Shown in pieces: positions 19,006 to 30,147 of a stretch of 64,000 nucleotides of DNA (position 1 is the first letter of the stretch; the number at the start of each line of letters is the position of its first letter). Location of the stretch: NCBI GenBank assembly GCA_027886185.1, contig WOAB01000040.1, positions 10,478,001 through 10,542,000 on the forward strand, read 5' to 3'. The notes under the pieces were generated by a model, which searched no databases, was not told the origin of the DNA, and worked only from the letters and a program-made list of their open reading frames with translations. The translations under genes were made by a program, and so were the position numbers. Source of the DNA: Rheum nobile (taxonomy: Eukaryota; Streptophyta; Magnoliopsida; Caryophyllales; Polygonaceae).

Positions 19006-20433
19006 TGACCCGGCTAAAGATACACAAGCAAATGTCGTTGATTAGCCTTATCAAAGTAAATTATCCTAACCAACCTACTAAATAGAGTATAGCAGACAAG
19101 TAAGGGTCGATCCCACAGAGAAGGTATGATGTAGTATGCAAACGTGAATGACGAGTAACAAGTAACAAGTAATTGGGGGGTTTTGTAATCAAAAGAACAC
19201 TAAGCAAACAAAGCAAGTAGATTGAGTTGAGAGAATGTTATGAGGGAAAGTAGTTCCACTAGACCGAAATCCACAGTACAGAGATAGAGTTTGATCACTG
19301 AAATCTATTTCTTCCAAGTTCGTTTATTTATCCTTATAGTCGTTCCCACCCTGATCGTAAGTACTATTGATTCTCACAGTTGTCAATAGACTTATTACTA
19401 TGCCAATAATAAAGCACAACTGATTCTCATAGTTGTCAGCGTACTTTATCACCAACACAGCAATAGCAATGCACACAAGGATATAGGATACATGCAAGTA
19501 GAAAGACGTACAAGTACTCACTCCCCTACTTAACATGCAATTGATTCTCACACACAATTGTACGCTCGGAACCCCTATACGCACAATTGTGTTTGCCACT
19601 AGATATGCACTCGGAACCCCTATATGCAATCCTAGCAATTGATAAAAAGCATTCAACCTAGTTGATCAGGCTAAGAAGAACAACAAGAAATCAATATCAA
19701 TATAACCAAGAGAATCAATCCGATATAAATAAGGATAAGAACAAGGAATATAAATCTCACAAACATATCAACTGTACTGCTTCAATCGTCTAGCAGAACA
19801 AAGGGAAGTTAGTTCTCCATCAAAGGGGATGAAAAACTCTAATTAGAAATTAACGATGAAAACAAGAGACGCGATGTTATTGATGATTCTGATTCTGATT
19901 TGGAGGCTGTGGGAATTAGGTTAAATAGAGTTAACCTAAAGCCCAAGATCACAAACCATATCAAACAAGAAAATAAAATAATAAAACAAAGGAAATCCGA
20001 CTAATGCATAAAAAGAAATAAAATAAAATAAAATAACTCTGGCCGTGATGTCATTAAGCGCAACCACCGCGGGGCGGTGAAGATCCACCGCGGGGCGTCG
20101 AACTCTCCACCGCTGGGCGGTGGCTTCCTCTGGCGCGGGCTCCATTCTTCACTGAGAGTCATCGCCGGGTCGCGGCGAGGATCGCCGCGGGGCGGTGAAC
20201 TCCAATCCTCCAGCTCTCTTCTTCTTTTCTTCTTCTGCTGCTCTCCAATACTACCAAGTGTTGGTAGCCTTCTCCATAAATGCTCCAGCAGCTCCATCTA
20301 AGCTGCAAATCCTTGGATTTCTTCACTTCTCTCCATAACATCTGAATTGCAGACTTAGCACCAAAACTCATCCAAAACTCCTCCAAATTATGCTAATAGT
20401 TGCTAGTAAAGGTGTATGAAATAACACCTATCA
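19006..20433 (-). repeat. Array LTR1 (terminal 3' LTR)
   Basis: 1428 bp, plus-strand ends TGACCCGGC and ACACCTATCA. The other four copies begin TGACGCGGC. It shares CACAGTTGTC (near 19375) with LTR5 only. In element sense it is the last LTR, after the polypurine tract of unit A. Confidence 0.93.
20064..20200 (-). repeat. GC-rich near-palindrome cluster in LTR1
   Basis: Plus-strand copies include CACCGCGGGGCGGTGA, CACCGCGGGGCGTCG, CACCGCTGGGCGGTGG and CGCCGCGGGGCGGTGAA. Equivalent clusters occur in LTR2 (about 27045-27181), LTR3 (34012-34148), LTR4 (40992-41128) and LTR5 (47985-48119). Confidence 0.8.
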
Positions 20434-21120
20434 AATTCTCCCATACTTAGACCTTTACTCGTCCCGAGTAAACTAAAGAAATGCTCACCCTCTCAATTGA
20501 CACCAAGGCCTCAGGAAGTACAAGAAAACGTGACACTAGCAACTACAACATATCAACAATAAGCTCTAGACAACCAAAACAAGTGATGCAAAGATAGTCT
20601 AATCCTAACTCCAATCTAGCTCCTTATCGCTCCATGAGTGGCCTACCCGACAGTCCTTCTTTGACTCCCTTCTTATGACGCCTCCACCAAGATATGAAGA
20701 GGAATCCTAGAATCACTCTTATTCTTTTACGCTCATCTTGCCTAGGCGCCCTTTAGGGTTTTCACCTAGCCACTCATTTCATTTTGCTAGATATCTCACC
20801 AATACTCACATCACTCCAGTCCACTTTTGCCTTGGTCTATACCAGTCGGATTACCTGTTTTTTATCTAGACCGCCCTTTCGGGTTTTCAGTCCATCCCAT
20901 GATTTTGATTGCCTTTTTATTTCTTTTTGGCTTTTTTGATTTTTTTTTTATCCGAAAACAGAAACGGAAACAACAATGCAGAAAACGAATGCAGAAATAA
21001 GCTATGTACACTAGCTAGCAAGAAAGCAAGTCTATATTCCTCCCCCATACTTAAACCGAACATTGTCCTCAATGTAGAAAAGAGAACATCAAATGATAGG
21101 GGAAAGAAGAATTAAACTCA

Positions 21121-22356
21121 CTATGGACCGAAAGGTGGTGGTGGGTACATCCCAAAGTAGTCCCTCATATGAGCGTCCATAGTGTCCAGACGCTCATCTA
21201 TCTCCGCATGGAGCTGGGTCTGCCACGTCTGCAGACTGGTCTCTACTCGGGAAGTCCACCAATCCTGGCGCGTGGAGAAAGCATCCCATCTAGAGTACAT
21301 CTCCTGCCATGGTGCGACAGGTCCGTACAAAGACGAATGCTCCTCGAACTGTGAAGAACCTGGGTCGTCCCCCTCTACAGGATCAGCGGCAGCATATCCA
21401 CCACTAGGGCCCTCTCCAAACGGACCTGAAGGAGCAACGGCAGGGGCATCATCGGCCGACATCCAGCTATCGCTCTGAATCCACCAACCCGCGTATGAAG
21501 GCGAGTAAGTGAACTCCCGCGGCACAGTCAAAATATGGCCCTCATAAGATGCCCAGACCAAATCGCCATCCTGCCCCAGTGGCTTCATCATGGAGCACAC
21601 CTTCATGTGTGCTAAATCATATACTGCGCAGGGGACCGACCTAGGAATCTGATCGCAGGCAATCACCTTGGCACAGAGGAGTGTAATAAGACCACCCCCA
21701 CAAATATCACGCGCCTCGCCATCACGAATCCTCTTCAGGGAACCCAAGAAAAGGGTAGCCCAACACGGCGTGTACTCTACAGTCCCCAGGATGCTCATAA
21801 ACCACTGGAAGTCCTTCATGGGTACCTTCCCATCATCCGCATGGCCGAAGAAATCTCTCATCATCACCTTGTGGATCAACCACAGACACGGATTCACCAA
21901 TTTGGAATTCACTTCCTGACCCTTCCTGAAACTCCTTCCTGTGGCCGCACGCCAGAAGTCCATCATCTTGGACTCATGAAGCCCACCAGACCACCCATCA
22001 GTTGGGTCCTTCGTAATACCCAGGGCTTCATTCGCCACCTTCTTAGACAAGGAATACTCGTGCCCATTGTATTTGAAATGAATCTTGCGCAAGTGCCTGT
22101 CCCCCGAGTTATTGGTGATCTTCTCGAAGGAAGCAATAAACTGATAGCACAGCTCGGGGTACGCGGGGGCAGTCTTGTCCAGAAAGTTTCCTAACCCACA
22201 CTGTGTCAAACACATTGTCACACAAGCGAGCAAACCCATCTGTTCCAGAGTCTGCTTGTGGAAGAACTTCGAAGCCAACACCTTCCTCTCCTTCACAATG
22301 TTGTACACCTCACTCTCATCCCCAGTCGACACTTTCTTCTTGCCTCTCGATGCCAT
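21121..22356 (-). CDS. ATHILA ORF-1-type protein, unit A
   Basis: An intact 411-codon frame from ATG 22356, resembling the Arabidopsis retrotransposon ORF-1 (ATHILA) family by layout and by blocks such as VLASKFFHKQTL, IHFKYNGHEYSLS and DFQWFMSILGTVEYTPCWATL. This family occupies the env-like position 3' of pol in Athila elements; its biochemical role is unknown. The C-terminus has an acidic linker and a possible coiled coil (TWQTQLHAEIDERLDTMDAH) before a Pro-rich end. Units A and D keep the frame intact while B and C share two breaks. Confidence 0.75.
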   Translation of the reverse strand: MASRGKKKVSTGDESEVYNIVKERKVLASKFFHKQTLEQMGLLACVTMCLTQCGLGNFLDKTAPAYPELCYQFIASFEKITNNSGDRHLRKIHFKYNGHEYSLSKKVANEALGITKDPTDGWSGGLHESKMMDFWRAATGRSFRKGQEVNSKLVNPCLWLIHKVMMRDFFGHADDGKVPMKDFQWFMSILGTVEYTPCWATLFLGSLKRIRDGEARDICGGGLITLLCAKVIACDQIPRSVPCAVYDLAHMKVCSMMKPLGQDGDLVWASYEGHILTVPREFTYSPSYAGWWIQSDSWMSADDAPAVAPSGPFGEGPSGGYAAADPVEGDDPGSSQFEEHSSLYGPVAPWQEMYSRWDAFSTRQDWWTSRVETSLQTWQTQLHAEIDERLDTMDAHMRDYFGMYPPPPFGP

Positions 22357-22435
22357 ACTAGAGAATTGAAATGCTCAAATCAAAAGACAGACAAGGAAAA
22401 CTCACAAACAAGCAAACACGGATTCAGAAGAGACT

Positions 22436-22566
22436 CAGCGCGGGGCGGCAGGGTCGCGGCGAGAAGCTGAGAACAGGCACCGGGTTGCGGCGAAGTCGGC
22501 GCGGGGCGGTAGCAACAGTGACGCGAAGCGGGAGCAACGCGAGGCGGAACTACGGCGGCGCGATGG
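22436..22566 (-). repeat. GC-rich motif cluster upstream of ORF-1, unit A
   Basis: Includes CAGCGCGGGGCGGCAGGG, GTCGCGGCGAGAAG and GGCGCGGGGCGGTAGC. It is repeated at the same place in units B, C and D. Confidence 0.75.
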
Positions 22567-22930
22567 AGTTGTGTTTGGGCTTGGTTGTGAGGCTAGACTC
22601 CAATTTGGGGATTGGGGGCTAGATTATGCTCAAGGTCGAAAGGGGATTCAGGGAGAGAGAGGGGAAATAGATATGGGGCTAAAGGGAGGCGTTGGAATGG
22701 GGGTTAGATAGTGGGTTAGGTCAGGAAAAGGGAAAGGAAAAGGGATGCTGGGCCGGTCATGTACCATGGCCCAAAAGAGAAATCTTGGCCCATAAAGAGG
22801 CCCAATCCGTCAAAACCTTAGTGACCACTTAAGAAATAAGCTTTTACTCACCCGTTTAAGGTTTTTTCGGGGCCCATTATTCTTTCTTTTTTTAAAATAA
22901 AAAAAAAAGTTGAGAAGTTATACCTGACCT

Positions 22931-22990
22931 TCACCGCGGGGCAGGGAGCTCCACCGCGGGGCGGAAAGGGGGCGCCGCGGGGCGGTGAGA
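22931..22990 (-). repeat. GC-rich motif cluster, second in spacer, unit A
   Basis: Three close copies: CACCGCGGGGCAGGGAGC, CACCGCGGGGCGGAAAGG and CGCCGCGGGGCGGTGAG. It is conserved at the same place in B (about 29898-29957), C (36879-36936) and D (43859-43918). Confidence 0.78.
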
Positions 22991-23180
22991 ATGGCTGGGT
23001 ACCACATCTCTTCTCGGTTTTACTTTCGCACCTGTAATGTGAGTAACAGGCGAACGAAACAAAGCAAACTAAACTACGAAAATAATCTAATAAAAGAGAA
23101 AAATCAGGGAAAAACTAACACGGGTTGCTTCCCGGACAGCGCCTTGGTTATCGTCGTTGGCTCGACGTACTGCAAATCAA

Positions 23181-24689
23181 CTACCATCTCGAATAGGATC
23201 CCTTCGGAATCCTCCAACTCGTCTCTTCCTGTGGAGACCTCTCATGGAAAGGTTTGAACCTTAGACCATGTTCCTGCCTTGCCATCCACTCCATGTTCAT
23301 TCTCTTTGGAGTGTCTCCCCCATACTTAGAACGATGCGGGGGCCGATACGGCTCAATCTGAATATGCTGCACATCACTAGATGAAGGCTTATAGCCTTGT
23401 ATGGTTAGTGCAGGGGGGCAAGTGCCCAAAGCAGAGGAAATGGGGTCTCCTATATCATCTAGCAAGACATCATCGATATGCAATTCATGCAAATCATGCA
23501 ACTCAATAGGTCCTTCAGGAGTGGGACACTCAACTACGGTCTGTACTGCATCAATTTTAGCATTTCCATGCACAGAATCATCAATATCATTAATGCAGAG
23601 AGGAGCGGATAATTCAATGGAAGTGGCATTATGAATATCATGTCTGAAAATTATTCCATCAAATTCCATAGTCAGGGTACCACTATCCACATCAATCTTA
23701 GTCATGGAAGTTTTCATAAAAGGTCGCCCTAGCATAACAAGGGCAACTTGCTCATCATAATCCATATCCATAACAAAGAAATCAGCAGGGAATATCAAGG
23801 GACCTATCCTAACAAGGACATCTTCTACAATACCCTTAGGGGGCACACAAGAACCATCAGCAAGCTGTATAACAATATTAGTATCATGCAAGGGTCCTAA
23901 TTCCAATTTTTCAATCAATGAATAGGGTAGGACATTAATTGAGACACACAAGTCTAGCAGTGCTTTCTCAAAAAGATGCCCACCTATAGTGATAGGAATT
24001 GTAAAAGTACATGGATCCTTGCATTTCTCAGGCAGACGTTTCTGAACCACCGCTGACACTTGCTCACCCACTGGACTCTTCTTCTGGGTCTTTTGTTTCT
24101 GAGCCCTCTTCACCGTGCATAGCTCATTTAAGAACTTGGCGTATCGCGGGATAGCCTTAATAAGCTTCAGCAGGGGGATGTTCACCTCACAGTTCTGAAA
24201 TATCTCGAACAGATCCCTGTCGTCGACGACTCTTCTAGCCTTTAGCGCCTCAGGAAAAGGTGTTGGGGGATTCTCTGAACCTAGAGGAGGGAACACGGGC
24301 CGAACGTAATTATCAACATAGGTGTCTTCAGCAGGAACAGATTTTCGAGGATCAGGTCGCGGCGAGACCACCGCGGGGCGTGAGTGATTGCCGCGGGGCG
24401 GTGGGGTCGCGGTGACATCGACCGCGGGGCGCTCATTGACTTCTTTCTCCGGATTCTCGTTCTCCTCTTCAGCAATAGGAGCAACGACCGTCTTACCACT
24501 TCTTAGCGTGATAACACTCACGTTTTCTCTGGGGTTCACAGTGGTCTGGGATGGCAGGGAGTTTGAGGCCCTTTGGTTAATCTTGGTCACCTCATCGGCT
24601 AACTGGCCAATCTGCCTCTCCATGTTCTTGATACTCGACTCAGTGGCTTGCACATGTGTGGCAAAGTGATGAGTCAACGTCTTCAGCAA
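23181..24689 (-). CDS. Gag C-terminus and aspartic protease, unit A
   Basis: A 502-codon open stretch in the same frame as gag but cut from it by stops. It starts with a helical segment (FATHVQATESSIKNMERQIG), then a Pro/Arg-rich region containing the GC-rich motif in frame, a second conserved segment (DRDLFEIFQNCEVNIPLLK), and the protease fold (IPITIGGHLFEKALLDLC, LGRPFMKTSMTKIDVDSG). The active-site motif, LLDLGAS in units C and D, reads LLDLCVS here, with the usual Gly and Ala replaced, so the enzyme is probably dead. Confidence 0.75.
   Translation of the reverse strand: MLKTLTHHFATHVQATESSIKNMERQIGQLADEVTKINQRASNSLPSQTTVNPRENVSVITLRSGKTVVAPIAEEENENPEKEVNERPAVDVTATPPPRGNHSRPAVVSPRPDPRKSVPAEDTYVDNYVRPVFPPLGSENPPTPFPEALKARRVVDDRDLFEIFQNCEVNIPLLKLIKAIPRYAKFLNELCTVKRAQKQKTQKKSPVGEQVSAVVQKRLPEKCKDPCTFTIPITIGGHLFEKALLDLCVSINVLPYSLIEKLELGPLHDTNIVIQLADGSCVPPKGIVEDVLVRIGPLIFPADFFVMDMDYDEQVALVMLGRPFMKTSMTKIDVDSGTLTMEFDGIIFRHDIHNATSIELSAPLCINDIDDSVHGNAKIDAVQTVVECPTPEGPIELHDLHELHIDDVLLDDIGDPISSALGTCPPALTIQGYKPSSSDVQHIQIEPYRPPHRSKYGGDTPKRMNMEWMARQEHGLRFKPFHERSPQEETSWRIPKGSYSRW
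24355..24432 (-). repeat. GC-rich motif cluster inside gag-protease frame, unit A
   Basis: Copies CACCGCGGGGCGTGAGTG, TGCCGCGGGGCGGTGGGG and GACCGCGGGGCGCTC lie inside an open reading frame and encode a Pro/Arg-rich linker. The cluster is conserved in B (31322-31399), C (38302-38379) and D (45283-45360). Confidence 0.75.
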
Positions 24690-25106
24690 ATCCTCAGTTG
24701 AAGCTCCAGAAGTTTGACCGTGAGGTCTCTGTTGATACTGAGCTCTTTGTTGGTACTGTTGTTGTTGAGCCGGCTGGTATTGTTGTTGTGCCGGTTACTG
24801 ACCGCCCTGAGGGTCACTCCATCTGAATCCTGGGTGATCACGGCCTCTCTGGTTGTAATTAGGTTGTCCACCATATTGTTGTCTAGGAGCGCCGTAGCCT
24901 CCTACAGCATTGACTTCGACAACACCGTCCTCTTGCAGCTAAGGACAAGCATCGGTGTGGTGGGCCTGATTAGAGCAAAGACCGCATGCTCTGGCGTGTT
25001 GAGGGGCATTCTGATTTGCTATTTTCATAACTATCTCCTTCAACTCGGCCAACTCAGTCAACACCGGGCTTGGTCCTGCAAGGGTCACAGCATTGACCGC
25101 CTTCCT

Positions 25107-25910
25107 CTAGTATGTCTTCCCGAAATTCCGGGTGCTCTCACTCATCTCCTGGAGTCTATTCATAGCGTCATCCGGTGTCAGGTTCAGAATACTTCCACCG
25201 CATGCAGCATCAACCATTCTTCTTTCTTGGTCCAGCAGACCATTGTGCAAATAGAGAACAAGATCTTGCTTGGCATACCCGTGGAATGGGCAGCTGGAAC
25301 AAAGCCTCTTGTACCTCTCCAAATAATCATAAAGTGTTTCATCACTAGCCTGCTCGATGTTGGCAATTGCCTTTTTCAAAGCATTCGCCTTCTTCGTGGG
25401 AAAATATTTGTCCAGGAACGCTTTGTGAAGCTTCGTCCATGTATCTATGGTTCCTGGCGGCAGGTGATAATACCAATCGCTCGCAGAGTCGAGTAGAGAA
25501 AAACCAAAAGCTCTCATCTTGATTTGATCTTCGGTCACATTCCTGGGCTTTATGGTCATGCAGACATTGTGGAACTTGCCCAGGTGAGAAATCGGATCCT
25601 CTCCACTCAGACCGTGGAATTTAGGGAGGTAAGCAATAACTCCCGACTTCAATTCAAAGTTCACCCCTTCTCCTAGTGCAGGAATGATGACAGCTAGGGG
25701 TTGAGCCCCAATATTCGGCTCAGTAAGCTCTCTCAGAGTTCCAGTTCCAGCCATTGCAATAGCTGGGGTAGTAGCAGTCTCAACGGTTCCAACTGTATCT
25801 ACTCCTTCTTCTCCGTCTTCTCCTTGATTGCGCAGGTCCCTAAGGAAATATCTGTCAATATCTGGATCCAAAGCTAGAAGGGGAGAGTCAGTACTACGGG
25901 TGTCGACCAT
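25107..25910 (-). pseudogene. gag: Athila-type gag, unit A (nonsense-truncated)
   Basis: From ATG 25910 (MVDTRSTDSP) the frame shows a retrotransposon gag core: AYLPKFHGLSGEDPISHLGK, AFGFSLLDSASDWYYHLPPG and LDKYFPTKKANALKKAI. It ends at TAG 25107-25109 where units B-D have Gln. Two more stops follow downstream: TAG replacing Gln near 24940, and TAA 24795-24797 shared with B and C. The zinc knuckle beyond the first stop is therefore lost from the product. Confidence 0.8.
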
Positions 25911-25964
25911 AAGATAGGTCTCCACCAACAATCAATCACGAAAACACACAACAAACAAAAACCT

Positions 25965-25982
25965 TCCCCGGCAACGGCGCCA
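25965..25982 (-). other. Primer-binding site, tRNA-Asp type, unit A
   Basis: On the minus strand TGGCGCCGTTGCCGGGGA begins four bases after LTR2. It is the primer-site sequence typical of Athila-group elements. It confirms that LTR2 acts as the 5' LTR of unit A. Confidence 0.88.
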
Positions 25983-25986
25983 AATT

Positions 25987-27414
25987 TGACGCGGCTAAAG
26001 ATACACAAGCAAATGTCGTTGATTAGCCTTATCAAAGTAAATTATCCTAACCAACCTACTAAATAGAGTATAGCAGACAACTAAGGGTCGATCCCACAGA
26101 GAAGGTATGATGTAGTATGCAAACGTGAATGACGAGTGACAAGTAACAAGTAATTGGGGGGTTTTGTAATCAAAAGAACACTAAGCAAACAAAGCAAGTA
26201 GATTGAGTTGAGAGAATATTATGAGGGAAAGTAGTTCCACTAGACTGAAATCCACAGTACAGAGATAGAGTTTGATCACTGAAATCTATTTCTTCCAAGT
26301 TCGTTTATTTATCCTTATAGTCGTTCCCACCCTGATCGTAAGTACTATTGATTCTCACAATTGTCAATAGACTTATTACTATGCCAATGATAAAGCATAA
26401 CTGATTCTCATAGTTGTCAGCGTACTTTATCACCAACACAGCAATAGCAATGCACACAAGGATATAGGATACATGCAAGTAGAAAGACGTACAAGTACTC
26501 ACTCCCCTACTTAACATGCAATTGATTCTCACACACAATTGTACGCTCGGAACCCCTATACGCACAATTGTGTTTGCCACTAGATATGCACTCGGAACCC
26601 CTATATGCAATCCTAGCAATTGATAAAAAGCATTCAACCTAGTTGATCAGGCTAAGAAGAACAACAAGAAATCAATATCAATATAACCAAGAGAATCAAT
26701 CCGATATAAATAAGGATAAGAACAAGGAATATAAATCTCACAAACACATCAACTGTACTGCTTCAATCGTCTAGCAGAACAAAGGGAAGTTAGTTCTCCA
26801 TCAAAGGGGATGAAAAACTCTAATTAGAAATTAACGATGAAAACAACAGACGCGATGTTATTGATGATTATGATTCTGATTTGGAGGCTGTGGGAATTAG
26901 GTTAAATAGAGTTAACCTAAAGCCCAAGATCACAAACCATATCAAACAAGGAAATAAAATAATAAAACAAAGGAAATCCGACTAATGTATAAAAAGAAAT
27001 AAAATAAAATAAAATAACTCTGGCCGTGATGTCATTAAGCGCAACCACCGCGGGGCGGTGAAGATCCACCGCGGGGCATCGAACTCTCCACCGCTGGGCG
27101 GTGGCTTCCTATGGCGCGGGCTCCATTCTTCACTGAGAGTCATCGCCGGGTCGCGGCGAGGATCGCCGCGGGGCGGTGAACTCCAATCCTCCAGCTCTCT
27201 TCTTCTTTTCTTCTTCTGCTGCTCTCCAATACTACCAAGTGTTGGTAGCCTTCTCCATAAATGCTCCAGCAGCTCCATCTAAGCTGCAAATCCTTGGATT
27301 TCTTCACTTCTCTCCATAACATCTGAATTGCAGACTTAGCACCAAAACTCATCCAAAACTCCTCCAAATTATGCTAATAGTTGCTAGTAAAGGTGTATGA
27401 AATAACACCTATCA
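25987..27414 (-). repeat. Array LTR2 (shared by units A and B)
   Basis: 1428 bp, TGACGCGGC to ACACCTATCA. The primer site of unit A lies at one edge and the polypurine tract of unit B at the other. No target duplication is present on either side. Confidence 0.93.
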
Positions 27415-28090
27415 AATTCCCCCATACTTAGACCTTTACTCATCCCGAGTAAACTAAAGAAAAGCTCACCCTCTCAATTGACACCAAGGCCTCAGGAAGT
27501 ACAAGAAAACGTGACACTAGCAACTACAATATATCAACAATAAGCTCTAGACAACCAAAACAAGTGATGCAAAGATAGTCTAATCCTAACTCCAATCTAG
27601 CTCCTTATCGCTCCATAAGTGGCCTACCCAACAGTCCTTCTTTGACTCCCTTCTTATGACGCCTCCACCAAGATATGAAGAGGAATCCTAGAATCACTCT
27701 AATTCTTTTACGCTCATCTTGCCTAGGCGCCCTTTCGGGTTTTCACCTAGCCACTCATTTCATTTTGCTAGATATCTCACCAATACTCACATCACTCCAG
27801 TCCACGTTTGCCTTGGTCTATACCAGTCGGATTACCTGCTTTTTACCTGGACCGCCCTTTCGGGTTTTCAGTCCATCCCATGATTTTGATTGCCTTTTTA
27901 TTTCTTTTTGGCTTTTTCGATTTTTTTTTTTAATCCGAAAACAGAAACGGAAACAACAATGCAGAAATAAGCTATGTACACTAGCTAGCATGAAAGCAAG
28001 TCTATATTCCTCCCCCATACTTAAACCGAACATTGTCCTCAATGTAGAAAAGAGAACATCAAATGATAGGGGAAAGAAGAAATAAACTCA

Positions 28091-29325
28091 CTATGGACCG
28101 GAAGGTGGTGGTGGGTACATCCCAAAGTAGTCCCTCATATGAGCGTCCATAGTGTCCAGATGCTCATCTATCTCCGCATGGAGCTGGGTCTGCCACGTCT
28201 GCAGACTGGTCTCTACTCAGGAAGTCCACCGATCCTGGCGCGTGGAGAAAGCGTCCCATCTAGAGTACATCTCCTGCCATGGTGCGACAGGTCCGTACAA
28301 AGACAAATGCTCCTCGAACTGTGAAGAACCGGGGTCGTCCCCCTCTACAGGATCAGCGGCAGCATATCCACCACTAGGGCCCTCTCCAAACGGACCTGAA
28401 GGAGCAATGGCAGGGGCATCATCGGCCGACATTCGGCTATCGCTCTGAATCCACCAACCCGCGTATGAAGGCGAGTAAGTGAACTCCCGTGGCACAGTCA
28501 AAATATGGCCCTCATAAGATGCCCAGACGAAATCGCCATCCTGCCCCAATGGCTTCATCATGGAGCACACCTTCATGTGTGCTAAATCATATACTGCGCA
28601 GGGGACCGGCCGAGGAATCTGATCGCAGGCAATCACCTTGGCACAGAGGAGTGTAATAAGACCACCCCCACAAATATCACGCGCCTCGCCATCACGAATC
28701 CTCTTCAGGGAACCCAAGAAAAGGGTAGCCCAACACGGCGTGTACTCTACAGTCCCTAGGATGCTCATAAACCACTGGAAGTCCTTCATGGGTACCTTCC
28801 CATCATCCGCATGGCCGAATAAATCTCTCATCATCACCTTGTGGATCAACCGCAGACACGGATTTACCAATTTGGAATTCACTTCCTGACCCTTCCTGAA
28901 ACTCCTTCCTGTGGCCGCACGCCAGAAGTCCATCATCTCGGACTCATGAAGCCCACCAGACCACCCATCAGTTGGGTCCTTCGTAATACACAGGGCTTCA
29001 TTCGCCACCTTCTTAGAGAAGGAATACTCGTGCCCATTGTATTTGAAATGAATCTTGCGCAAGTGCCTGTCCCCCGAGTTATTGGTGATCTTCTCGAAGG
29101 AAGCAATAAACTGATAGCACAGCTCGGGGTACGCGGGGGCAGTCTTGTCCAGAAAGTTTCCTAACCCACACTGTGTCAAACACATTGTCACACAAGCGAG
29201 CAAACCCATCTGCTTCAGAGTCTGCTTGTGGAAGAACTTCGAAGCCAACACCTCCTCTCTTTCACAATGTTGTACACCTCACTCTCATCCCTAGTCGACA
29301 CTTTCTTCTTGCCTCTCGATGCCAT
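28091..29325 (-). pseudogene. ATHILA ORF-1-type protein, unit B (broken)
   Basis: Start ATG at 29323-29325. A 1-nt deletion near 29252 shifts the frame early, and a premature TGA at 28217-28219 replaces a conserved Arg codon near the C-terminus. The frame between them is open (28217-29251). Both lesions are shared with unit C and absent from A and D. Confidence 0.8.
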
Positions 29326-30147
29326 AATAGAGAATTGAAATGCTCAAATCAAAAGACAGACAAGGAAAACTCACAAACAAGCAAACACGGATTCGGGAGA
29401 GACTCAGCGTGGGGCGGCAGGGTCGCGGCGAGAAGCTGAGAACAGGCACCGGGTCGCAGCGAAGTCGGCGCGGGGCGGTAGCAACAGTGACGCAAAGCGG
29501 GAGCAACGCAAGGCGGAACTACGGCGGCGCGGTGGAGTTGTGTTTGGGCTTGGTTGTGAGGCTAGACTCCAATTTGGGGATTGGGGGCTAGATTATGCTC
29601 AAGGTCGAAAGGGGATTCAGGGAGAGAGAGGGGAAATAGATATGGGGCTAAAGGGAGGCGTTGGAATGGGGGTTAGATAGTGGGTTAGGTCAGGAAAAGG
29701 GAAAGGAAAAGGGATGTTGGGCCGGTCATGTACCATGGCCCAAAAGAGAAATCTTGGCCCATAAAGAGGCCCAATCCGTCAAAACCTTAGTGACCACTTA
29801 AGAAATAAGCTTTTACTCACCCGTTTAAGGTTTTTTCGGGGCCCATTATTCTTGCTTTTTTTAATAAAAAAAAAAGTTGAGAAGTTATACCTGACCTTCA
29901 CCGCGGGGCGGGGAGCTCCACCGCGGGGCGGAAAGGGGGCGCCGCGGGGCGGTGAGAATGGCTGGGTACCACATCTCTTCTCGGTTTTACTTTCGCACAT
30001 GTAATGTGAGTAACAGGCGAACGAAACAAAGCAAACTAAACTACGAAAATAATCTAATAAAAGAGAAAAATCAGGGAAAAACTAACAGGGGTTGCTTCCC
30101 GGACAGCGCCTTGGTTATCGTCGTTGGCTCGACGTACTGCAAATCAA

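Larger units (their letters stand above)
22357..23180 (-). other. Spacer between protease and ORF-1, unit A
   Basis: 824 bp with no recognised protein. It holds two GC-rich motif clusters (22436-22566 and 22931-22990) and an A-run near 22895-22910. In a complete Athila element RT, RNase H and integrase would lie here, so the deletion point of pol should be in this spacer. Equivalent spacers follow in units B, C and D. Confidence 0.6.
20434..25986 (-). mobile_element. Array unit A, internal region
   Basis: In element sense: primer site (25965-25982), gag (from 25910), protease (23181-24689), a GC-rich spacer (22357-23180), ATHILA ORF-1 (21121-22356) and a 690-bp 3' spacer (20434-21120) ending in the polypurine tract TATGGGAGAATT. 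The other units read TATGGGGGAATT. There is no polymerase or integrase sequence between protease and ORF-1. Confidence 0.9.

Noticed and set aside
19324..19656. 110-codon hydrophobic minus-strand frame present in each LTR
   Set aside because: It lies wholly inside the LTR, is kept only because LTRs are near-identical, and shows no domain.
24714..25496. Plus-strand 260-codon frames opposite gag in each unit
   Set aside because: They are antisense shadows of a conserved gag frame. They recur in all four units only because gag does.
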